Shown: positions 52,852-60,842 of the stretch, one piece after another
Position numbering within the stretch: position 1 is the stretch's first letter
How the letters are laid out: each line of letters starts with the position of its first letter
Assembly: GCF_018919265.1 (NCBI RefSeq)
Contig: NZ_JAHLQO010000002.1
Location: 124,001-188,000 of the forward strand
Reading direction: 5' to 3'
Source: Peptoniphilus ovalis
Lineage (GTDB): Bacteria; Bacillota; Clostridia; Tissierellales; Peptoniphilaceae
Length of the DNA: 64,000 nucleotides
The notes under the pieces: generated by a model
The model's input: only the letters and a program-made list of their open reading frames with translations
The model's database searches: none
Told to the model about the DNA's origin: nothing
Position numbers and translations under genes: made by a program

Positions 52852-53920
52852 AAATAAAAGCATAATTGATAAAATTGGGGTACCTCGTCTTATAATTGGA
52901 CTATTCTTATTGGCACTATTTATTGCCGCTCCAATTGCAGGAGTTTCACTTAAAGACTCTGTAGAAAATGTGTTGGCAAGATTTGGGATGTTCTCAATAC
53001 TTGTTTTATCACTTGTTCCAATGGTTCAATCAGGATGTGGACTTAACTTTGGTATTCCAATTGGTGTAGTAGCCGGAATCCTTGGCGGAGTTACTTCTAT
53101 TGAATTTGGATTTAAAGGATACATGGGTATTCTTGTAGCAATTTTATTTGCAATTGTAATCGCAACAGTTTTCGGAGCTTTATATGGATTTTTATTAAAT
53201 AGAATTAAGGGCGATGAAATGCTTATCTCAACTTATGTTGGTTATTCATTTACAGCATTTATGTGTATTATGTATTTAGTGCTTCCTTATAAGAATCCAG
53301 TTTCAGTTTTAAGTTATAGTGGTAGAGGACTTTCTCAACAAGTTCCTGTTGCTGACTATTGGATGCAGTCAAAGGTATTAGAAGATGGAACTAGAGTGAC
53401 AGCTGGTATTCTAGATAATTTATTTAGTTTTAAAATAGCTGGTGTTAGTATTCCAGTGGGAATGTATTTAATATTTGCAATTATTGCACTATTAGTTTGG
53501 GCATTCTTTAAAACAAAAACAGGTACAGCTATGACGGCAGTAGGTTCTAATGATAACTACGCAAGAGCAGCTGGTATTCACATCAATAAGGTTAGACTTG
53601 TTTCTGTAATTTTATCTACTATTATCGCAGCTATTGGTATTATCATTTATCAACAATCATATGGATTTATTCAACTATACCAAGCTCCACTATCTTTTAC
53701 ATTCCAAACAGTTGCAGCACTTTTAATTGGTGGTGCAAGTATTAATAAGGCATCAATACCTAATGTAATAATAGGTACATTTTTATTCCAAGGCGTAATC
53801 ACACTTACTCCTACTGTAATCAATGGTGCATTAAATATTGATATTTCTGAAATCTTAAGAATGATAATAACTAACGGAATGATTATTTACGCACTAACAA
53901 GGAGGAGCAAAGATGAATAA
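52844..53920 (+). CDS. ABC transporter permease (BPD_transp_2 type), first
   Basis: A 358-residue permease of the branched-chain/ribose/nucleoside type with eight to ten hydrophobic helices. LSLVPMVQSGCGLNFGIPIGVVAGILGG near residue 55 and the loop TAMTAVGSNDNYARAAGIHINKVR are family landmarks. ATG at 52844 follows AAGGAGG (52831-52837); a start at 52823 is in frame but has no ribosome site. Overlaps the second permease by 8 bases. Confidence 0.87.
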   Translation: MSKNKSIIDKIGVPRLIIGLFLLALFIAAPIAGVSLKDSVENVLARFGMFSILVLSLVPMVQSGCGLNFGIPIGVVAGILGGVTSIEFGFKGYMGILVAILFAIVIATVFGALYGFLLNRIKGDEMLISTYVGYSFTAFMCIMYLVLPYKNPVSVLSYSGRGLSQQVPVADYWMQSKVLEDGTRVTAGILDNLFSFKIAGVSIPVGMYLIFAIIALLVWAFFKTKTGTAMTAVGSNDNYARAAGIHINKVRLVSVILSTIIAAIGIIIYQQSYGFIQLYQAPLSFTFQTVAALLIGGASINKASIPNVIIGTFLFQGVITLTPTVINGALNIDISEILRMIITNGMIIYALTRRSKDE

Positions 53921-55040
53921 TAAATTTAACGCAAAAGAATTTTTATACAGATTTATGGTTCCTATACTATTTATTATGATAGTTGTTGCAGGTATTGCAA
54001 TTGCAAAACCACCACTATCATTTATTACTAATGAGCTTTCAAAGAGAATGATAAGAAATACATTCCTTGTGCTTTCTCTAATCATTCCAATTATTGCAGG
54101 AATGGGAATTAACTTCGGTATTCCTCTTGGTGCAATGGCTGGACAAATAGGAATTATATTTGCTCAAGACTGGGGATTTAGTGGTGCAACTGGACTTATT
54201 ATTGCAGCACTTATAGGAACTCCAATTGCAGTATTACTTGGACAATTTTCAGGAAGAGTTTTAAATAGAGCAAGAGGTAGAGAAATGATTACATCAATGA
54301 TGCTTGCATTCTTTATCCTTGGATGGTATATGCTTTTCCTATTGTATTTCTGTGGAACATTAATTCCAATGAGAACTAAATCCATGGTACTTTCACAAGG
54401 TTATGGTATTAAAAACTCCATTACACTTGCGAGTGCACAAGGATTTGACAATATTTTAAAATTTAGAATTAACATTCCAATAACAGCTAAGCATCAAATA
54501 CTTTTTGACATACCAGTTGTTACAATATTAATAATTGCAGCACTTTGTGTATTTATAGTATGGTTTAGAAATACAAAACTTGGACACGATATGAAAGCAG
54601 TTGGTCAAGATCAATTCGTAGCATCAAATGCTGGTATGAATTCTGACAAAATTAGAATTGCATCAATTGTAATGTCAACAGTTCTAGCATGTTATGGTCA
54701 AATTATCTATCTACAAAATATTGGAACACTTGCAACTTATGCAGGTCAAGACCAAGCAGCACTTTATGCAGCGGCTTCAATCCTTGTAGGGGGAGCCAGT
54801 GTATCTAAGGCATCAATTCCTAACGTAATACTTGGAACAGCACTTTTCCACTTAATGTTTATTATTCTTCCGCAAGCGGGAAGAGTACTAACAGGAGATG
54901 CAATGATGGGAGAATATTTCAGAACATTTATCTCCTACGGAGTTGTAACTCTTGCACTTATCCTTCATGCTTTTGAAAGAAAGAGAGAGCTTGAAGCAAA
55001 TAGACTTAAGATGAGAGAAGAAAAAATGACAGAAAAATAA
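53913..55040 (+). CDS. ABC transporter permease (BPD_transp_2 type), second
   Basis: A 375-residue paralogue of the previous permease (IPIIAGMGINFGIPLGAMAGQIGIIFA; MKAVGQDQFVASNAGMNSDKIR). The two probably form a heterodimeric channel energised by the double-NBD ATPase, with the DUF3798 lipoprotein as receptor. The C-terminal 20 residues are a charged cytoplasmic tail. RBS AAGGAGG at 53900-53905. Confidence 0.87.
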   Translation: MNNKFNAKEFLYRFMVPILFIMIVVAGIAIAKPPLSFITNELSKRMIRNTFLVLSLIIPIIAGMGINFGIPLGAMAGQIGIIFAQDWGFSGATGLIIAALIGTPIAVLLGQFSGRVLNRARGREMITSMMLAFFILGWYMLFLLYFCGTLIPMRTKSMVLSQGYGIKNSITLASAQGFDNILKFRINIPITAKHQILFDIPVVTILIIAALCVFIVWFRNTKLGHDMKAVGQDQFVASNAGMNSDKIRIASIVMSTVLACYGQIIYLQNIGTLATYAGQDQAALYAAASILVGGASVSKASIPNVILGTALFHLMFIILPQAGRVLTGDAMMGEYFRTFISYGVVTLALILHAFERKRELEANRLKMREEKMTEK

Positions 55041-55046
55041 TTTTTT

Positions 55047-55076
55047 AGACCCTGACCATTAGGTTAGGGTCTTTTT
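55047..55076 (+). terminator. Terminator of the DUF3798 importer operon
   Basis: AGACCCTGACC-ATTA-GGTTAGGGTCT, 11-bp stem with one G-T pair, TTTT tail. Confidence 0.88.
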
Positions 55077-55084
55077 AATGGTAG

Positions 55085-55320
55085 CAAAAATCGTGATAAG
55101 TCACGATTTTTGTGGTCTTCACAATGAAAGCGACCAAAGGGAAGCTTGATTTGATGAAGAACCTTGAAGTAGAGGGACAGTCCCAATTCAGATAAAATTA
55201 TTAATAAAAGCAATATAAAAAATAAATAATTTATCTATATAAAGAAATACGGGATACCCACAGGGCACGCAGCAGTCCCAAATTTTAAAGGAGTCGGAAA
55301 CGCCATGGAAAACTTTTTAG
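55085..55320. other. Palindrome-rich, locally GC-rich intergenic block without a gene
   Basis: Contains a perfect 12-bp inverted repeat CAAAAATCGTGA-TAAG-TCACGATTTTTG (55085-55112), the palindrome GGGAC-A-GTCCC (55174-55184), GGGATACCC (55251-55259) and the run GGGCACGCAGCAGTCCC (55263-55279) in an otherwise very AT-rich background. No frame of useful length is open. It may be the remnant of a REP-like or IS200-type element, or a structured RNA; I cannot tell. Confidence 0.4.
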
Positions 55321-55435
55321 GTATTTTTTCAAGTAGAAAATATAAAAACTTATATAAAAATTAAAAATTCATCAAAATAATTTAAAAATAATTTTTATAG
55401 CTATTTTCTTAACAGAATCTTTATACCTAATCTGA

Positions 55436-55441
55436 TATAAT
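55436..55441 (+). promoter_or_regulatory. Extended -10 of the CD1871A operon
   Basis: TGATATAAT: TATAAT at 55436-55441 with TG one base upstream. The best -35 candidate (TTAACA 55409) is 21 bases away, so the promoter may rely on the extended -10. Confidence 0.5.
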
Positions 55442-55456
55442 TTCATTCGAGGTGAG

Positions 55457-55606
55457 ATGATGAAAAATATTATTGAAAGAAAAATGAGCTATATTGCTCT
55501 TGTACTATCAATTGTATTTATTCTTTTCGGAGCGTATAGATCAGAAGTGGATACAGTTCTAGGAAAAGCAGTTAAAATTTGTTTGGAGTGCATAGGAATT
55601 GGATAA
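55457..55606 (+). CDS. CD1871A family CXXC small membrane protein
   Basis: A 49-residue protein with one membrane helix (YIALVLSIVFILFGAY), then RSEVDTVLGKAVKICLECIGIG ending in the conserved CxxC. This matches the CD1871A family, known mainly from gene context next to 4Fe-4S polyferredoxin and redoxin genes in Clostridia, exactly as here. GGTGAG at 55451-55456 lies just upstream; a second ATG at 55460 may be the real start. Its end overlaps the next gene by 8 bases. Function unknown; a thiol redox partner is suggested. Confidence 0.8.
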   Translation: MMKNIIERKMSYIALVLSIVFILFGAYRSEVDTVLGKAVKICLECIGIG

Positions 55607-56477
55607 AATTTTTAGTTTTTTAAGAAGCAAGAGAAATTTTGTACAGGGAATTTTTGCTCTTATAACAAATGGAAAGCTAGATAATTTTTTAAAGGGAAAT
55701 ATTTACACTGGAAAATTAAAATCAGTTTGCGTGCCAGGACTTAATTGCTATTCATGTCCAGGCGCACTTGGGTCATGTCCAATAGGAAGCTTTCAAGCAG
55801 TTGTAGGTTCAAGTAAATACAATTTTTCATATTATATTACAGGACTACTTCTCTTTTTTGGAACAATATTTGGCAGACTAATCTGTGGATTTCTATGTCC
55901 CTTTGGATTTTTTCAAGATTTAGTTCATAAAATTCCTTCAAAAAAATTCAGCACAAAGAGATTTAAGTTATTAAAATACCTTAAATATATAATATTGGTT
56001 TTAGTTGTGTGGATTTTTGGAATGATTTTTACAGACAATCTTAAAATTGCATCTCCATATTTTTGCAAATATATATGTCCTCAAGGAATACTTGAAGGAG
56101 CAATACCTCTTTCAATTGCAAATAGTGGAATAAGAGCAATCCTTGGAAAATTATTTACCTTTAAATTTACAATTCTTTTAATAATTACAATTTCATCAAT
56201 ATTTATCTACAGACCATTTTGTAAATTTCTTTGCCCACTGGGAGCATTTTACGCGCTGACAAATAAATTCTCCTTCTATCAATACTATGTGTCAGAAAAT
56301 AAATGCATATCCTGTGGAAAGTGTAAGAGAACTTGCAAAATGGATGTGGATATCACAAAATGTCAAAAAGATTTAGAATGCATAAGATGTGGAGAATGTA
56401 TAAAAGCATGCCCAACAAATGCAATTTCAACTTCTTTTAAAAATAATGCGGAGGATGTAAATGAAGAATATGTTTAA
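55599..56477 (+). CDS. NapH/polyferredoxin-like 4Fe-4S membrane protein
   Basis: A 292-residue integral membrane protein with about five helices. N-terminal CVPGLNCYSCPGALGSCPIGSFQ, then FGRLICGFLCPFGFFQDL and FCKYICPQGILEGA/FCKFLCPLGAFYAL, each CxxxCP repeats, and two C-terminal 4Fe-4S clusters: CISCGKCKRTCKMDV and CIRCGECIKACP. It probably passes electrons across the membrane to the adjacent redoxin. Start TTG at 55599 with GGAG at 55585-55588; it overlaps the CD1871A gene and the redoxin gene. Confidence 0.87.
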   Translation: MDKIFSFLRSKRNFVQGIFALITNGKLDNFLKGNIYTGKLKSVCVPGLNCYSCPGALGSCPIGSFQAVVGSSKYNFSYYITGLLLFFGTIFGRLICGFLCPFGFFQDLVHKIPSKKFSTKRFKLLKYLKYIILVLVVWIFGMIFTDNLKIASPYFCKYICPQGILEGAIPLSIANSGIRAILGKLFTFKFTILLIITISSIFIYRPFCKFLCPLGAFYALTNKFSFYQYYVSENKCISCGKCKRTCKMDVDITKCQKDLECIRCGECIKACPTNAISTSFKNNAEDVNEEYV

Positions 56478-57027
56478 GAAATTAAGTATTTTAATGGCTA
56501 TATGTTTTTTAGCAATGAGTTTTGCAGCTTGCTCAAAGGAAAAGTCAGAAGATACTGCAAGTACAGACAATAAATTCCCAAGCTTTACTGGAGTTGACAT
56601 GAATGGTAACAAAGTTAATGAAGAAATATTTAAAGACCATGCTGTTACAGTTGTCAATATGTGGTTTACAGGTTGTAAGGCTTGTATTATGGAAATGCCA
56701 GATTTAGAAAAGAAAAGTAAAGAATGGAAAGAAAAAGACGTAAATCTTTTAGGGATTTGTGCAGACATTCAAGATAATGAAGAAATTAGAAATGAAGCTA
56801 AAAAAATTCTAGCATCAAAGGGAGTTACTTATACAAATATTTCTCTTGACAATGGAGAAGAAATAGATAAGTTTATGACAGGTATTACAACTTTTCCATC
56901 TACTTTTCTAGTTGATAGAAATGGTAATATAATTGGAGATCCAATTCTTGGAACTATTAATGGAGAAAAAGCTTCAAAAGAAATTGAAAAAAGAATAGAT
57001 GAAATAATTGCAAATGACAAGAAATAA
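56461..57027 (+). CDS. TlpA-like thiol-disulfide redoxin lipoprotein
   Basis: A 188-residue lipoprotein: signal peptide to lipobox FAAC (20-23), then a thioredoxin-like domain. VTVVNMWFTGCKACIMEMPDLE carries the CxxC active site (CKAC), and TTFPSTFLVDRNGNIIG the cis-proline. With the CD1871A protein and the polyferredoxin-like protein it forms a compact extracytoplasmic redox module, likely reducing surface thiols or peroxides. ATG preceded by GGAGG at 56450-56454, overlapping the upstream gene. Confidence 0.88.
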   Translation: MKNMFKKLSILMAICFLAMSFAACSKEKSEDTASTDNKFPSFTGVDMNGNKVNEEIFKDHAVTVVNMWFTGCKACIMEMPDLEKKSKEWKEKDVNLLGICADIQDNEEIRNEAKKILASKGVTYTNISLDNGEEIDKFMTGITTFPSTFLVDRNGNIIGDPILGTINGEKASKEIEKRIDEIIANDKK

Positions 57028-57074
57028 ATCTATATAATACAAAATTTATTTCTAAATAATTTCATCAAAAATTT

Positions 57075-57104
57075 ACCACTCTAAAATCCATAGAGTGGTT
57101 TTTA
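57075..57104 (+). terminator. Terminator of the redox module operon
   Basis: ACCACTCTA-AAATCCA-TAGAGTGGT, perfect 9-bp stem, TTTTATTT tail. Confidence 0.88.
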
Positions 57105-57114
57105 TTTATTAGTT

Positions 57115-57140
57115 AGCATGCTTATAGGGCATGTTTTTTA
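57115..57140 (+). terminator. Backup terminator
   Basis: AGCATGC-TTATAGG-GCATGTT forms a 7-bp stem with one G-U pair, followed by TTTTT. Confidence 0.6.
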
Positions 57141-57212
57141 TTTGTCATAAATAATTTTTCTTGAAATAACTAAAAATACACTAAATATGTATATTTTAAT
57201 CAATGAAAAAAC

Positions 57213-57222
57213 TTTGACCCAA
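57213..57222. promoter_or_regulatory. Upstream half-operator of the cut cluster
   Basis: TTTGACCCAA is the exact inverse complement of TTGGGTCAAA at 57353-57362 in the promoter-borne operator, 130 bases upstream of it. The second half of the palindrome is not conserved here. Confidence 0.4.
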
Positions 57223-57340
57223 GGAAATAGTTTTTGTTGATACTACGATAAAGTAAAAGTATTTATAAAATACAAAATATCAAAAGAATGGCATAATTTA
57301 GCTTATATTAAAAAATAAAAAATTTTTATAAAATTACATA

Positions 57341-57368
57341 TTGACTTTGACATTGGGTCAAATAATAG
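57341..57368 (+). promoter_or_regulatory. Promoter and spacer operator of the choline-utilisation cluster
   Basis: TTGACT (57341-57346), 16-base spacer, TAATAG (57363-57368). The spacer is filled by the palindrome TTTGAC-ATTGG-GTCAAA (57346-57362), 6-bp perfect arms. A protein on this site would block or remodel the promoter directly. A leader of about 45 bases follows up to AGGAGG (57406-57411). The remaining sequence 57141-57340 is AT-rich without a gene. Confidence 0.65.
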
Positions 57369-57417
57369 AATACACATAAAGAAAATGTTTGCAACTTTGC
57401 AGATTTAGGAGGTAGTT

Positions 57418-58506
57418 ATGGAGAAGGTTGTAAATCAAGATTACGTAACCCAGGCTGATATTGCCAAAAAAGAATTAGATAGTACATATTTTAAAAAGGG
57501 CATAAGCATAGGTATTCAATCAGGAGTAACTTATGGTTTATATACTGCTTTTGTTACAACTGCAACGGCTTATGGAGTGTGGGCTGGATGGTATGGAGAA
57601 AATTCTCCACTTTCAGCAATGGCTATAGCATTTATTCTTGGAACTCTTGCCACAGGAATAAATGATTTAATTTCAGCTTTTTGGGCTTTAGGAAATGCTC
57701 TTATTAAAGGAAAGTTTGAAGATTTCATTAAGACTTTAAAAACAAAGCCAGGTTTAATAATGGTATTTGCGGCTATTATAGGAGCACCTATAGCAGGGGT
57801 TGCTTATGTAATTGCAGTAGTTGCTGGTGGTCCAGTGGTTATTCCTATAGCAGGACTTAATGTATCAATTGGAGCAATTTTAGGAAGAATAATTTTTAAA
57901 CAAAAGCTTGAACCAAGAACTATACTAGGCATTGTTATTTGTTTTATAGCGAGTGCAATTATAGGCATCTCTGGTTTATCTGGAGAAATAAAACCAAGTA
58001 TGGTACTTGGAATGATTATGGCATTTATTGCAGCTTTTGGGTGGGGTTTAGAAGGAACTATCGCAGGTTTTGGAACTGCAATGATAGATTCAGAGATTGG
58101 TATAGCAATTCGTCAAACAACTAGTACAGTATTTAACTTCTTAATAGTTTTACCAATTCTTGGAATCATTGAAGGAAGTGGAATTTCACTTATAGCTAAT
58201 CTTTCAATCTCAGCACTTACAGACAAGACAATTTTAATATTTGTAATTAGTGGATTATTTACATTTTTAACATTTAACACTTGGTATAAGGGTAATTCAA
58301 TGTGTGGAACAGCACTAGGAATGGCACTTAATGGAACATATGCATTCTTTGGACCTTTCTTTTGTTGGATTATTCTAGGAGTTATATTAAAAAATCCTGG
58401 ATATGAATTAGCACCTACTACATGGCTTGCATCATTACTTATGGCATTTGGTATTTTTATAATGAGTGTTAATCCTCTAGATTATATTAAAAAGGGGGAC
58501 AAATAA
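57418..58506 (+). CDS. DMT-superfamily-like membrane transporter of the cut cluster
   Basis: A 362-residue integral membrane protein with about ten helices in two EamA-like halves (NVSIGAILGRIIFKQKLEPRTILGIVICFIASAIIG in the middle is typical of the drug/metabolite transporter fold). As first gene of the choline cluster, with a dedicated promoter, it may import choline or export trimethylamine/ethanol; neither can be decided from sequence. RBS AGGAGG at 57406-57411. Its stop codon shares its last base with the next start (TAATG). Confidence 0.75.
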   Translation: MEKVVNQDYVTQADIAKKELDSTYFKKGISIGIQSGVTYGLYTAFVTTATAYGVWAGWYGENSPLSAMAIAFILGTLATGINDLISAFWALGNALIKGKFEDFIKTLKTKPGLIMVFAAIIGAPIAGVAYVIAVVAGGPVVIPIAGLNVSIGAILGRIIFKQKLEPRTILGIVICFIASAIIGISGLSGEIKPSMVLGMIMAFIAAFGWGLEGTIAGFGTAMIDSEIGIAIRQTTSTVFNFLIVLPILGIIEGSGISLIANLSISALTDKTILIFVISGLFTFLTFNTWYKGNSMCGTALGMALNGTYAFFGPFFCWIILGVILKNPGYELAPTTWLASLLMAFGIFIMSVNPLDYIKKGDK

Positions 58507-58769
58507 TGAGAAGACCATTAAATTATGAAATATTAAAATATTTCACAACTCATGACAAAGTTTCACCAAAAGAAATTTACAATTCTATTTATGATGAGTT
58601 TAAAGATCACAAAGCTTTTAAACTTAGTATCATCACAGAATCTCTAATGACAGCTAAGGAAAATGGATTAATAAATGAAGACGGTTATGATTTAGTAAAT
58701 GATGAATTAGTTGTGTATTATAGCGCGACTGAAGAACAAAAAGAAACCATTAATTCATATATAAAATAG
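58506..58769 (+). CDS. Small winged-helix-like protein of the cut cluster
   Basis: An 87-residue protein I do not recognise as a named family. LNYEILKYFTTHDKVSPKEIYNSIYDEF followed by SIITESLMTAKENGLINEDGYDLVNDELVVYYSAT has the alternation of a winged helix-turn-helix domain (a first helix, turn, putative recognition helix, then a beta wing). Codes between transporter and shell protein, translationally coupled to both. It could be a local regulator binding the spacer operator, or an assembly factor. Low certainty on function. Confidence 0.6.
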   Translation: MRRPLNYEILKYFTTHDKVSPKEIYNSIYDEFKDHKAFKLSIITESLMTAKENGLINEDGYDLVNDELVVYYSATEEQKETINSYIK

Positions 58770-58777
58770 GAGGTCTT

Positions 58778-59383
58778 ATGAGATATTTAGGAAATGAAGC
58801 GGCAGGCTTAGTAGAAACACTAGGAATGCTTCCTGCAATAGAAGCAGCAGATAAAATGTTAAAAGCTGCAGATGTAGAACTTGTATCCTATGAAAATGTT
58901 GGATCCACTCTTGTTACAGTAATGGTAAAAGGAGATATTGCAGCAGTTGAGGCAGCAGTAGCCTCTGGAGCAGAATCAGCAAAAAAAATTGGAAAAGTTA
59001 CAGCAAAAAATGTAATGAAAAGACCAGTAAAAGCAGTAGCAGATGTATTATCAGTTCACGGCATTGAAGAAGTAGATGAAAATTACAAAATAAGTGCTAT
59101 AGGTGGTATAGAAACTTTTGGACTTGTATTTGTATTAGAAGCTGTTGATGCGATGATTAAAGCTGCAGATGTAGAATTTATTGGTTATGAAAATGTGGCA
59201 AGTGGATATATATCAATGCTTGTAAAGGGCGATGTAGCTGCAGTTCAGTCAGCAGTAGAAGCTGGAGAGAAAGCTGTAAAGAATATGGGAGCAGAAATTT
59301 ATTCTAAACTTGTTATACCAAGTCCTCATAGAGATTTATATAGCATTACAAACAGATACAGCATAGATAATTTACTTCCATAA
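58778..59383 (+). CDS. Tandem-domain bacterial microcompartment shell protein (BMC-T type)
   Basis: A 201-residue protein with two BMC domains: AAGLVETLGMLPAIEAADKMLKAADVELVSYENVGSTLVTVMVKGDIAAVEAAVASG (about 7-65) and IGGIETFGLVFVLEAVDAMIKAADVEFIGYENVASGYISMLVKGDVAAVQSAVEAG (about 107-165). Fused domains form trimers resembling hexamers, giving shell facets with a central pore; no Cys is present, so no central Fe-S cluster as in PduT. The polyhedral shell confines acetaldehyde from choline cleavage. Other shell genes must be downstream of this window or elsewhere. RBS AGGAGG 58768-58773. Confidence 0.87.
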   Translation: MRYLGNEAAGLVETLGMLPAIEAADKMLKAADVELVSYENVGSTLVTVMVKGDIAAVEAAVASGAESAKKIGKVTAKNVMKRPVKAVADVLSVHGIEEVDENYKISAIGGIETFGLVFVLEAVDAMIKAADVEFIGYENVASGYISMLVKGDVAAVQSAVEAGEKAVKNMGAEIYSKLVIPSPHRDLYSITNRYSIDNLLP

Positions 59384-59394
59384 AGGGGGGAATT

Positions 59395-60834
59395 ATGAAA
59401 ATAATTGATTATGATCTTTTGTCTCTCCAAGAAGCGAGAATTTTGATAGAAGATGCAGTCATAGCTAGAGATAGTTTAAAAGAATTTAAAGATGAACAAA
59501 TAGAATCTTTAAAGGAAACTATAAAGGCTTATATGAAGGCAAATCTAAAAAATTTAACTCACTTAGCATATGAAGAGAGTTGTTATGGAAATGAAAATGA
59601 CGAGTATTTAATTACAGATTTTTATATTGAAAATATAGATAATGAGTTGACGAATTTTCCAAGGGTATTTGATGTTATAAATTCTGAAAACACAAATGAA
59701 GTATTTGTAGCACTTCCTAAGGGAATAACACTTTCCTATATAGCTCCGTCTTTAAGTGTACTTACAACATTTCAAATAATATACTTAGCTCTTCATACAA
59801 GAAATCCAGTAATATTTGTAGCAAATAAAAAAGTTAAAAATACAATAATTAAAATGGTAGAAGACATAGCAGAAATTTGCTATGAAAACTTATATATAAG
59901 AAATGTAGTTTCAATCCTAAAAATTAATTCAGAGCTTTCAAACGAGACTCTTGTAGAAAGCGAAGAAATCTCTCTAATAATTGAAAATATATTAAGTGAT
60001 GAAAAGTTAAAAATTAATAACAAAAATGCAGATCATTTTCTAGCAGAAATGGGAAATAATATAGTTTTCATTGATAAAAGTGCAGACTTAAAGAAAGTTT
60101 CTAATGAAATAATTAGAAGTAAAAGCTTTAATAATGGCTTACTACCAGGAGTTGAACAAGCAATTGTAGTAGACAGTGAAGTTTATGATGAGGCGAAAAA
60201 TTATTTTATAAATAATGGAGCTTATTTTTTAACAAAAGATGAACATATAAAGCTTCAAAAAATAATTTATGATGAGAATTTAAAAATCAGGAGAGAATTA
60301 ATTGGTAGAAGTGCTAAGGAACTTCTAGATATGGCAAAGATAAAAACCAATGAAGATATAAAAGTTCTAGTGGTGACTAAGCCATATGTATCAATAAACT
60401 CACCATATTCTAAAGAAAAATATCATCCGATATTATCTATGTATATTGAAGATGATTGGTTAAATGCTTGTGAAAAATGTGTTGAGCTTATTCTAAATGA
60501 TGAAAAGGGACAAAGTCTATCAATATATTCAAATGATAGTTATGTAATTGAACAATTTATAGAAAAAAAACCTGTTGCAAGAGTTTTAGTTAACACGTCT
60601 ACAGGATTTGGAACAGTTGGACTAACTTCCAACTTACCACTTAGTTTTATAGTGACTAGTAGACAGATAACTGGTCAGAAATCAACAAGTTTAAATCCAA
60701 ATCATTTCATTAGATATAAGCAAATTGCAATGGAAAATGGCAATAGATCAAATAATTTTGATGATTTTATAAAAAAATTAGACAAAGAAAGTAGTTTATT
60801 TAAACAAGTTATTAAAAATATAAAAGATAGTTAG
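59395..60834 (+). CDS. Acylating aldehyde dehydrogenase homologue lacking the catalytic cysteine
   Basis: A 479-residue protein with the fold of CoA-acylating aldehyde dehydrogenases (PduP/EutE/CutB-like): [24 protein letters not shown] in the coenzyme domain, [26 protein letters not shown] before the active-site loop, [18 protein letters not shown] and [21 protein letters not shown] near the end. The loop that reads SFDNGxxCxxEQ in active enzymes is [12 protein letters not shown], with Pro251 where the nucleophilic Cys should be, and the late GCG motif is TSR. It is probably inactive and may be structural or regulatory. A true enzyme is needed elsewhere. RBS AAAGGGGGG 59383-59390. Confidence 0.8.
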   Translation: MKIIDYDLLSLQEARILIEDAVIARDSLKEFKDEQIESLKETIKAYMKANLKNLTHLAYEESCYGNENDEYLITDFYIENIDNELTNFPRVFDVINSENTNEVFVALPKGITLSYIAPSLSVLTTFQIIYLALHTRNPVIFVANKKVKNTIIKMVEDIAEICYENLYIRNVVSILKINSELSNETLVESEEISLIIENILSDEKLKINNKNADHFLAEMGNNIVFIDKSADLKKVSNEIIRSKSFNNGLLPGVEQAIVVDSEVYDEAKNYFINNGAYFLTKDEHIKLQKIIYDENLKIRRELIGRSAKELLDMAKIKTNEDIKVLVVTKPYVSINSPYSKEKYHPILSMYIEDDWLNACEKCVELILNDEKGQSLSIYSNDSYVIEQFIEKKPVARVLVNTSTGFGTVGLTSNLPLSFIVTSRQITGQKSTSLNPNHFIRYKQIAMENGNRSNNFDDFIKKLDKESSLFKQVIKNIKDS

Positions 60835-60842
60835 GAGAAATT

